Source of the DNA: Bacteroidales bacterium UBA1754
GTDB lineage: Bacteria; Bacteroidota; Bacteroidia; Bacteroidales; Paludibacteraceae
Assembly: GCA_002315615.1 (NCBI GenBank)
Contig: DCHK01000005.1
Coordinates: 1-20,550 of the forward strand
Direction: 5' to 3'
DNA length: 20,550 bases
In this document: positions 15,136 through 20,550 of the stretch, piece after piece
How the letters are laid out: each line of letters starts with the position of its first letter
Position numbering within the stretch: the stretch's first letter is position 1
The notes under the pieces: model-generated
Databases searched by the model: none
The model's input: only the letters and a program-made list of their open reading frames with translations
Told to the model about the DNA's origin: nothing
Program-made: the position numbers and the translations under genes

Positions 15136-16377
15136 ATGCGAAAAATATTCTTGTTTATATTGTTGACTGTTTTTTCAGTTGTAGGCAATGCTCAAACGAA
15201 GGCAATTAAGGACTTAAAGGCACAACAGAAAAAAACAATGGAGCAGTTGGCTCTCACAAGCAAACTTATAGACCAAAATAAAAAAAATACATCTACATCG
15301 TTATCGAAACTGACGCTTCTCGGAAAACAAATTGAAATCCGTCAATCTCTTATTGATCAAATAAACAATGAAATATCACTAACGAGCGCAGAAATTGAAA
15401 ATTTGAAGTTGGAAATAGAAAAAGGGGAGAAAGAACTGCAAATGCTGAAAGAAGAATATGCAAATCTCGTTTATCATGCATATTGGCGACACAATTCAAT
15501 GGAAAAACTGATGTTTATTTTGTCTGCTAATTCGTTCAGTCAATCATACCGCAGGTTCCGTTATTTACAAGAACTTTCAATTTACCGTAAAGAGCAAGCG
15601 CAACAAATTGAACAACTTACTGCGCAACTAAACCAAAAACTTGGTCTGCTTCAAACCACAAAACAAGAAAAGGAAAAAGCACTGAATGTAAAGAAAATAG
15701 AGAGTCAGCAACTTACTAACGAAAAAAATAAGCAAGCGGTTTTGGTTCAAAATTTGAAAGCACAAGAAAAAAGTTTATTGAAAAAACTAAATGCTGAACA
15801 AAAGAAAATCAATCAGTTAAATGATAAAATTACGAAATTAATTGCCGAAGAAGAACGAAAGGCGCAAGAACGTGCTCGTTTGGCTGCTCAAAAGAGTGGA
15901 AAACCTGCACCTGTGCAATCTTCTACCACTTATGCACTTACCAAAGAGGAACAACTTATAGCGGGAAATTTTGAGAAAAATAAAGGTCGTTTGCCTTGGC
16001 CTGTCGAAAAAGGGTTTATATCAGGTAAATTTGGTTTGCAACCACATCCTGTGTTGGCACACGTAACGACAAATAACAAGGGAATTTACATTCAGACCGA
16101 ACAAAATGCAGTCGCTCGTGCTGTGTTTGAGGGTGAAGTAACTCAACGTTTTGCTATTCCAGGAAACAATTATGCAGTAATTATCAAACACGGAAATTAC
16201 AGAACTGTTTACACAAATTTGGTTAATATCTATGTAAAAGAGGGCGACCACGTTTCTGCTAAACAAGCAATAGGGAAAATTTATACCGATACCGAAGATG
16301 GAAACAAAACAGAATTGTACTTTATGATTTATAAAGACAAGGAATTGCAGAATCCAGAATTGTTCTTAAGCAAATAG
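15136..16377 (+). CDS. envC: EnvC-like murein hydrolase activator with degenerate LytM (M23) domain
   Basis: A 413-residue periplasmic protein: signal peptide (residues 1-20, ending VVGNAQ), long coiled coil (about 22-255, rich in K, E, Q and L), then a C-terminal LytM-like domain (about 295-410, from PWPVEKGFISGKFG to the end). The zinc motifs are lost: the HxGxD position reads NNKGIYI and the HxH position reads ELYFMIY, so it is probably catalytically inactive, as in EnvC, which activates cell-division amidases and is controlled by FtsEX. The frame is open upstream to 15061, but 15136 gives a normal signal peptide and fits the -7 box. It stands alone between its promoter and terminator. Confidence 0.85.
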   Translation: MRKIFLFILLTVFSVVGNAQTKAIKDLKAQQKKTMEQLALTSKLIDQNKKNTSTSLSKLTLLGKQIEIRQSLIDQINNEISLTSAEIENLKLEIEKGEKELQMLKEEYANLVYHAYWRHNSMEKLMFILSANSFSQSYRRFRYLQELSIYRKEQAQQIEQLTAQLNQKLGLLQTTKQEKEKALNVKKIESQQLTNEKNKQAVLVQNLKAQEKSLLKKLNAEQKKINQLNDKITKLIAEEERKAQERARLAAQKSGKPAPVQSSTTYALTKEEQLIAGNFEKNKGRLPWPVEKGFISGKFGLQPHPVLAHVTTNNKGIYIQTEQNAVARAVFEGEVTQRFAIPGNNYAVIIKHGNYRTVYTNLVNIYVKEGDHVSAKQAIGKIYTDTEDGNKTELYFMIYKDKELQNPELFLSK

Positions 16378-16394
16378 TTTTAGCAATGAATCAT

Positions 16395-16436
16395 AAAAAA
16401 AGAGGCAACCGCTTACGTGAGTTGTCTCTTTTTTTT
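16395..16436. terminator. Bidirectional terminator between envC-like gene and tRNA
   Basis: AGAGGCAAC (16401-16409) pairs with GTTGTCTCT (16421-16429, one G-T pair), with A tract 16395-16400 and T tract to 16436. It serves the envC-like gene on the plus strand and the tRNA on the minus strand, ending four bases before the tRNA 3' end. Confidence 0.85.
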
Positions 16437-16440
16437 GCAG

Positions 16441-16514
16441 TGGGCCCAACTGGACTTGAACCAGTGACCTGCGGGTTATGAGTCCGATGCTCTAACCGAC
16501 TGAGCTATAGGCCC
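16441..16514 (-). tRNA. tRNA with CAT anticodon (elongator Met or Ile2)
   Basis: Minus strand: acceptor GGGCCTA (from 16514) pairs with TGGGCCC (16448-16442, one G-T pair), discriminator A at 16441. The D stem is GCTC/GAGC, the anticodon loop CTCATAA, and the T arm ACTGG/CCAGT. It lacks the C1-A72 mismatch of initiator tRNA, so it is an elongator type: Met, or Ile2 if modified to lysidine. C4-G69 and C5-G68 would fit the TilS-recognised Ile2, but this does not settle it. The anticodon stem TCGGA/CCCGC has two mismatches (27-43 and 31-39). CCA is not encoded. Confidence 0.93.
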
Positions 16515-16543
16515 TGAATTTTTCATCTCCCGAAAAACTTTGA

Positions 16544-16551
16544 CAAAGGTA
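16544..16551 (-). promoter_or_regulatory. -7 promoter box of the CAT-anticodon tRNA
   Basis: On the minus strand TACCTTTG (16551-16544) matches TAnnTTTG, 29 bases before the tRNA 5' end. No convincing -33 box at the usual distance. Confidence 0.7.
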
Positions 16552-16639
16552 AGGATTTTTTTTTAAATTTCATAACAAAACAAATACATTTTATCTTACA
16601 AAATGAGATTTTCCTCAAAAGAAAATGACAAAAAAAGTG

Positions 16640-16647
16640 TAACTTTG
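16640..16647 (+). promoter_or_regulatory. -7 promoter box of the nucleotidyltransferase-galE operon
   Basis: TAACTTTG matches TAnnTTTG, 22 bases before the ATG at 16670. The region upstream (16552-16639) is AT-rich and shows no gene; no clear -33 box. Confidence 0.7.
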
Positions 16648-16669
16648 CAAAAAATAAAAACAAAGAAGA

Positions 16670-17575
16670 ATGAAACCTACATTATTTGTATTGGCGGCTG
16701 GTATGGGAAGCCGTTACGGAGGATTAAAACAATTGGATGAGTTAGGTCCTAATGGCGAAACTATTATGGATTATTCTATTTACGACGCATTGCGTGCTGG
16801 CTTTGGAAAGGTTGTGTTCGTTATCAGACATAGTTTTGAAGAGGATTTCCGTAAACAAGTGGTTGCAAAATTTGAGAAAAAAGTGCCTGTTGAGGTTGTT
16901 TTTCAAGAAATTGATTCTTTACCAGAAGGTTTCAAACCAAATCCAGAGCGTGTAAAACCTTGGGGTACGAACCACGCCATTATGATGGGTGCTTCTGTAA
17001 TAAACGAGCCTTTTGGTGTAATCAATGCCGATGATTTTTATGGTCGTCAATCGTTCGAGGTTCTTTGTAACTTTTTGAAAGAAAAAGAAGGAAAATCGGG
17101 TGATTATTGTATGGTTGCATATCATGTAGGCAATACTTTGTCGGAAAGTGGGACAGTGAGCCGTGGCGTTTGTTCAAGCAATGATAAAGGACATTTGACG
17201 TCAGTGGTTGAACGTACACAAATTGAAATGGTCGATGGCGAAGTCGTTTTCCGCGATGAAAAAGGTTTGTCTCAAAAAATTGATGCAAATGCTCTTGTTT
17301 CAATGAATATGTGGGGATTTACACCCGATTATTTTAAATATTCAGAAGCTCGTTTTGTGGAATTTTTGAAAGAAAAATCTAAAGAACTGAAAGCTGAATT
17401 TTACATACCTACAATGGTAAATGAATTGATTTCATCTGGTCGTGCTACGGTAAGCGTGCTTTCTACTACATCTAAATGGTTCGGCGTAACATACGCAAAC
17501 GATCGCGAACAAGTTGTTTTGAAAATTAACGAACTTATCCGTAAGGGTGAATATCCTGCAAAATTATGGGAATAA
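16670..17575 (+). CDS. Sugar-phosphate nucleotidyltransferase
   Basis: A 301-residue protein with the nucleotidyltransferase A-type N terminus: LAAGMGSRYGGLKQLDELGP (8-27) with the GxG-x-R motif that binds the nucleotide triphosphate, KPWGTNHAI (96-104), and INADDFYG (118-125), whose acidic residues bind Mg and the sugar nucleotide. This family joins a sugar-1-phosphate to NTP to make an NDP-sugar. Overlapping galE by 10 bases suggests UDP-glucose or a similar product, but the specific sugar and nucleotide are not deducible. It lacks the length of GalU-type C-terminal extensions. Confidence 0.85.
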   Translation: MKPTLFVLAAGMGSRYGGLKQLDELGPNGETIMDYSIYDALRAGFGKVVFVIRHSFEEDFRKQVVAKFEKKVPVEVVFQEIDSLPEGFKPNPERVKPWGTNHAIMMGASVINEPFGVINADDFYGRQSFEVLCNFLKEKEGKSGDYCMVAYHVGNTLSESGTVSRGVCSSNDKGHLTSVVERTQIEMVDGEVVFRDEKGLSQKIDANALVSMNMWGFTPDYFKYSEARFVEFLKEKSKELKAEFYIPTMVNELISSGRATVSVLSTTSKWFGVTYANDREQVVLKINELIRKGEYPAKLWE

Positions 17576-18600
17576 ATAAAAAGAAAATATTAGTTACTGG
17601 TGGCACTGGTTATATCGGTTCTCATACAGTTGTAGAATTGCAAAATGCTGGTTTTGAGGTTGTTATTGTTGATAATCTTTCAAATTCAAATGCCGACGTA
17701 GTCGATAGAATTACGAAAATTACGGGTCAAAAGCCATCTTTTTATAAAGAAGATTGTTTGAATAAAGTCGGAATTGAAAAGATTTTTGCCAACGAAGGTA
17801 AAATTGATGGTATCATTCATTTCGCGGCAAAAAAAGCGGTAAATGAATCTGTGCAACAGCCATTGTTGTATTATAGGAACAATATTTTGTCGCTCGTATA
17901 TTTGTTAGAAACAATGCAACAATTTGGTGTGCAAAATATTGTTTTCTCGTCATCTTGCACAGTGTATGGTCAACCAGACAAACTTCCTGTAACGGAAACT
18001 GCTCCAATAAAAACTGCAACCTCGCCATACGGCAATACGAAACAAATGTGCGAAGAGATTATTCACGATGCAGCTGTAGCTGATGCTAATTTGAACGGAA
18101 TTTTGCTTCGTTATTTCAATCCTATTGGTGCTCATCCTTCTGCTCTTATTGGTGAATTGCCAAATGGAGTACCGATGAACTTGGTGCCATTTATCACGCA
18201 AACTGCTGCAGGTATTCGTCCAGAATTAAAAGTGTTTGGCGATGACTATTCTACGCCAGATGGTTCTTGCATTCGCGATTATATCAACGTGGTCGATTTG
18301 GCAAAAGCGCACGTTGTTGCTCTTAATCGTATGATTGAAAAGAAAAACAAACAACAAGTTGAATGTTTTAATATCGGTACGGGTCGTGGACTTTCTGTTT
18401 TGGAATTGATAAAAACTTTCCAAGAAGTGAATGAGTTGACATTACCATATAAAATTGTAGGACGTCGCGAAGGTGATATCGAACAGATTTGGGCTGATCC
18501 AACATATGCTAATGAAGAATTGGGTTGGAAGGCTGTGGAGTCGATAGAAGACACTTTGCGCTCTGCTTGGAAATGGCAAAAACAATTGGAGAATAACTAA
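17566..18600 (+). CDS. galE: UDP-glucose 4-epimerase
   Basis: A 344-residue extended short-chain dehydrogenase that interconverts UDP-glucose and UDP-galactose with bound NAD. GGTGYIGS (12-19) binds NAD; FAAKKAVNESVQQPLLYYRNN (86-106) is the GalE signature; SSSCTVYG (128-135) supplies the catalytic Ser/Thr region; Y155 and K159 (SPYGNTK) are the YxxxK catalytic pair. Length fits the family. The start overlaps the end of the nucleotidyltransferase gene by 10 bases, so the two are translationally coupled; products likely feed surface glycan synthesis. Downstream is a 185-base gap holding the rpsU promoter. Confidence 0.95.
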   Translation: MGINKKKILVTGGTGYIGSHTVVELQNAGFEVVIVDNLSNSNADVVDRITKITGQKPSFYKEDCLNKVGIEKIFANEGKIDGIIHFAAKKAVNESVQQPLLYYRNNILSLVYLLETMQQFGVQNIVFSSSCTVYGQPDKLPVTETAPIKTATSPYGNTKQMCEEIIHDAAVADANLNGILLRYFNPIGAHPSALIGELPNGVPMNLVPFITQTAAGIRPELKVFGDDYSTPDGSCIRDYINVVDLAKAHVVALNRMIEKKNKQQVECFNIGTGRGLSVLELIKTFQEVNELTLPYKIVGRREGDIEQIWADPTYANEELGWKAVESIEDTLRSAWKWQKQLENN

Positions 18601-18704
18601 AATATTTAGAATAAACAAATTCGTGCTTACGATTTAATTTTATAATTTTGAAAGGGGGATTTTCCTAAAAATAAAAGAAATACGAAAAATAAAAATTGAA
18701 AAAG

Positions 18705-18735
18705 TTTGCAAAACGGAAATCATTGTATAATTTTG
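18705..18735 (+). promoter_or_regulatory. Promoter of the rpsU-xerC-hpf unit
   Basis: TTTG (18705-18708), 19-base spacer, TAATTTTG (18728-18735): an excellent match to the Bacteroidota consensus. The start codon is 50 bases downstream. The stretch 18601-18704 before it is AT-rich with no gene or clear terminator. Confidence 0.85.
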
Positions 18736-18785
18736 CAACTCGAAATTTGAAACAAGTAATAAAAATTATAAACTAAAAAAGAATT

Positions 18786-18977
18786 ATGATCGTAGTTCCA
18801 TTAAAAGAAGGCGAAAATATTGAAAAAGCCCTCAAAAAATTCAAAAGAAAATTTGAAAAAACTGGTGTTGTAAAAGAATTGAGAAGAAGACAACAATTCG
18901 AAAAACCTTCTGTTACAGCTCGCGAACAGAAAAAACACGCAATTTATATCAACCAATTGCAAAGAAACGAAGAATAA
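18786..18977 (+). CDS. rpsU: 30S ribosomal protein bS21
   Basis: A 63-residue, lysine/arginine-rich protein starting MIVVPLKEGENIEKALKKF, then the basic helices (FKRKFEKTGVVKELRRRQ) and KPSVTAREQKKHA, as expected for bS21. It binds the 30S platform near the anti-Shine-Dalgarno; in Bacteroidota it is thought to help occlude it. The start is preceded by an A-rich stretch without a visible Shine-Dalgarno sequence. It is the first gene of a unit with xerC and hpf, a common Bacteroidota arrangement. Confidence 0.97.
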   Translation: MIVVPLKEGENIEKALKKFKRKFEKTGVVKELRRRQQFEKPSVTAREQKKHAIYINQLQRNEE

Positions 18978-19009
18978 TTTGTTTTTTCAAAAACTGTTTT
19001 GTACATTCG
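18978..19009 (+). promoter_or_regulatory. Possible weak promoter for xerC-hpf
   Basis: TTTG (18978-18981), 20-base spacer, TACATTCG (19002-19009), which has one mismatch to TAnnTTTG. It could give xerC and hpf transcription apart from rpsU, but the match may be chance in this AT-rich gap. Confidence 0.3.
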
Positions 19010-19028
19010 TAAAAACTAAAGTGAGTGT

Positions 19029-19907
19029 ATGATTCAGGATTTTTTGACATATCTGCAGTATGAGAAGAATCGTTCTTCTCATACTGTTTTGTCTTATAAA
19101 ACTGATATCTTAGAATTCCAACAATTCTTGTCTAAACAAACTTCCATCACTGATTTGCTTTATGTTCGTACGGCTGATGTGCGTCAGTGGGTAGTTTATC
19201 TCCTTAAAAATAAAAATACACCACGTTCGGTCAACCGAAAATTATCGGCTTTGCGTGCCTTTTATGGATATTTATTGCGAATGGGTAAAGTGAAAGAAAA
19301 CCCCTTGCATAAAATTTCGGCACTAAAAATAGAAAAAAAATTGCCCATTTTCTTTCGACAAGATTCTGTCGAAGGTGCAACTATGGAAAACGACGAAAAA
19401 GAATCGGAGTTTGTTGTAGAACGAAATAGGTTGATAATATCAATGTTTTACGAAACTGGCATTCGTCGTGCCGAACTTATCGGTTTGAAAACTAATGATG
19501 TTGATTTGAACAATCGCTCAATAAAAGTATTAGGTAAGGGTAACAAGGAAAGAATTATTCCTTTCGGCGAAAAATTATATTCTGAAATTTCGCATTATAA
19601 TGAAATAAAATGTAAATTTGTAGGAGAGACAGAACGATTTTTCTGCCGTGAAGATGGTGGTGCTTTATATCCTGTTTTGGTTTATCGCATCGTTCATAAT
19701 TTAATGATGAAATATTCTACGTTGCAAAAGTGCAGTCCTCACGTTTTGCGGCATACGTTTGCTACGGCATTGCTTAATGAAGGTGCAAATATTAACGCAG
19801 TGAAAGAACTACTTGGGCACGCAAATTTGGCTGCTACACAAGTTTACACGCATTTGACATTTGAACAATTACAAAAAATCTATAAACTCGCTCATCCAAG
19901 AGCATAA
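19029..19907 (+). CDS. xerC: Tyrosine recombinase XerC/XerD family
   Basis: A 292-residue site-specific recombinase that resolves chromosome dimers at dif. The N-terminal SAM-like core-binding domain (about 1-90, FLTYLQYEKNRSSHTVLSYK) is followed by the catalytic domain with all six active-site residues: R146 (TGIRRAEL), K170 (GKGNKER), H238 and R241 (HVLRHTFAT), H264 (LGHANLAATQVYTH) and nucleophile Y273. Housekeeping position between rpsU and hpf, with no flanking repeats or phage genes, supports XerC rather than a mobile-element integrase. XerC versus XerD cannot be fully decided from the sequence. Confidence 0.93.
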   Translation: MIQDFLTYLQYEKNRSSHTVLSYKTDILEFQQFLSKQTSITDLLYVRTADVRQWVVYLLKNKNTPRSVNRKLSALRAFYGYLLRMGKVKENPLHKISALKIEKKLPIFFRQDSVEGATMENDEKESEFVVERNRLIISMFYETGIRRAELIGLKTNDVDLNNRSIKVLGKGNKERIIPFGEKLYSEISHYNEIKCKFVGETERFFCREDGGALYPVLVYRIVHNLMMKYSTLQKCSPHVLRHTFATALLNEGANINAVKELLGHANLAATQVYTHLTFEQLQKIYKLAHPRA

Positions 19908-19919
19908 AAATTAAATACT

Positions 19920-20219
19920 ATGGAAATCAGAATTCAATCAATCAACTTTGAAGCTACTGCTCAGTTGAAAGCGCACATCGAAAAAAAAGTTAACAAATTG
20001 TCTCGCGTATGTGATGATATTCAAACAGTTGATGTGTATTTAAAAGTGGTAAAACCAGAAACTGCACAAAATAAAGAAGCGGAAATAAAGTTGCAAATTC
20101 CTAACGCAGAATTGTTTGCGGCAAAAACAACCGATACATTCGAAGAAAGTATTGATCTTTCTGTAGAGGCATTGGAAAAACAACTTATCAAAAATAAAGA
20201 AAAATTGCGTTCAAAATAA
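19920..20219 (+). CDS. hpf: Short-form ribosome hibernation promoting factor
   Basis: A 99-residue protein of the HPF/RaiA family that binds the 30S decoding region and promotes ribosome dimers or inactivation in stationary phase. It matches from MEIRIQSINFEATAQLKAHIEKKVNKL through AEIKLQIPNAELFAAKTTDTFEESIDLSVEALEKQL, with basic C-terminal KEKLRSK. It is the short form, without the long C-terminal domain that mediates dimerisation in long-form HPF. It starts 12 bases after xerC. A terminator lies about 80 bases after its stop. Confidence 0.93.
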   Translation: MEIRIQSINFEATAQLKAHIEKKVNKLSRVCDDIQTVDVYLKVVKPETAQNKEAEIKLQIPNAELFAAKTTDTFEESIDLSVEALEKQLIKNKEKLRSK

Positions 20220-20297
20220 TGCAGTTTATTTTATCAAAATTGTAAAATTGTAATGATAATCGCATTTGCGATGACCATAATGTTATGGAAAAGTATT

Positions 20298-20333
20298 AGA
20301 ACTTCCTTGTAAATAAGGGAGTTCTTTTGTTTT
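20298..20333 (+). terminator. Intrinsic terminator downstream of hpf
   Basis: AGAACTTCCTT (20298-20308) pairs with AAGGGAGTTCT (20315-20325, one G-T pair), loop GTAAAT, followed by a T-rich tract to 20333. The gap 20220-20475 contains no gene; it also holds a tandem AAAATTGT repeat (20236-20251), a small inverted repeat at 20259-20272 and a tRNA promoter. Confidence 0.8.
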
Positions 20334-20419
20334 AATGTAAATGGAAATCTCTCGATTTTATAAAATTGCATACTTTGAAAAAAAAAACAAAAGATTTTTT
20401 TTATTTTAAAAAAAGTTCG

Positions 20420-20427
20420 TACATTTG
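20420..20427 (+). promoter_or_regulatory. -7 promoter box of tRNA-Thr
   Basis: TACATTTG matches TAnnTTTG; a T-rich stretch near 20396-20400 stands at the -33 position. The tRNA starts 48 bases downstream, giving a leader of about 40 bases, suggesting a tRNA operon transcript that is processed. Confidence 0.75.
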
Positions 20428-20475
20428 CAAGCCGATTAGTACAAGAGTGTATTTTATATCGGTAAAAACATAATT

Positions 20476-20549
20476 GCCTCTTTAGCTCAGTTGGCCAGAG
20501 CACGTGATTTGTAATCTCGGGGTCGTTGGTTCGAATCCGACAAGAGGCT
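20476..20549 (+). tRNA. tRNA-Thr (anticodon TGT)
   Basis: Acceptor GCCTCTT (20476-20482) pairs with AAGAGGC (20542-20548), discriminator T at 20549. The D arm is TAGCTCAGTTGGCCAGAGC, the anticodon loop TTTGTAA, and the T arm GTTGG/CCGAC. The anticodon stem has one T-T mismatch (29-41). CCA is not encoded in what is visible. In Bacteroidota a tRNA run and tuf often follow hpf here, but the window ends. Confidence 0.95.
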
Positions 20550-20550
20550 C

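Noticed and set aside
19029..19907. Recombinase as sign of a mobile element
   Set aside because: It sits in the housekeeping order rpsU-xerC-hpf with no attachment repeats, phage genes or composition shift nearby.
20220..20419. Small RNA or short gene after hpf
   Set aside because: Only a tandem 8-base repeat, a small inverted repeat and a terminator are visible; no promoter box before them and no convincing coding frame.

Overview
The window looks like a chromosomal stretch from an AT-rich, probably anaerobic member of the Bacteroidota (Bacteroidales-like). The evidence is as follows. Ten sites match the Bacteroidota sigma-factor -7 box TAnnTTTG, several with a TTTG-like -33 box about 19 bases upstream. 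Gene starts are A-rich and lack Shine-Dalgarno sequences. There is an anaerobic pyruvate:ferredoxin oxidoreductase, a Bacteroidota-type DUF4292 lipoprotein and a multidomain OmpA/PD40 protein. tRNA 3' CCA ends are not encoded. I see no phage, transposon, CRISPR array or other mobile element, so this reads as core genome.

Layout. (1) 1-1986: the 3' half of the pyruvate:ferredoxin oxidoreductase gene (nifJ), then a small membrane protein and two strong terminators. (2) 2096-2396: tRNA-Asn(GTT) on the minus strand, divergent from tRNA-Leu(TAA) on the plus strand. (3) 2469-7024: a plus-strand operon of a hotdog thioesterase, a MIP18-family Fe-S assembly protein, LpxH (lipid A), dUTPase, a secreted TPR protein and a DUF4292 lipoprotein. 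(4) 7112-13043: a second operon encoding a heterodisulfide-reductase-like module (HdrA-like flavoprotein, HdrC-like ferredoxin, and a membrane HdrE/HdrD fusion), then PlsC and an OmpA-family TPR/PD40 protein whose domain order resembles PorE of the type IX secretion system. (5) 13208-14995: rpsA with its own promoter, long leader and terminator. (6) 15136-16377: an EnvC-like protein with a degenerate LytM domain. (7) 16441-16514: a minus-strand tRNA with a CAT anticodon. (8) 16670-18600: a sugar nucleotidyltransferase overlapping galE. (9) 18786-20219: rpsU, xerC and hpf, followed by a terminator. (10) 20476-20549: tRNA-Thr(TGT), probably the first of a tRNA run continuing past the window.

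How the genes relate. nifJ makes reduced ferredoxin from pyruvate. The Hdr-like module is a plausible thiol/disulfide or quinone-linked redox complex: flavin, two ferredoxin clusters in HdrC, two in the fusion protein, two CCG cluster motifs, and a membrane domain with two candidate heme histidines. Its partners and substrate cannot be read from sequence. The envelope genes (lpxH, plsC, the OmpA protein, DUF4292, envC-like, galE) and the translation genes (rpsA, rpsU, hpf, tRNAs) are housekeeping. The part most worth follow-up is the Hdr-like module and its operon with plsC and the PorE-like OmpA gene.
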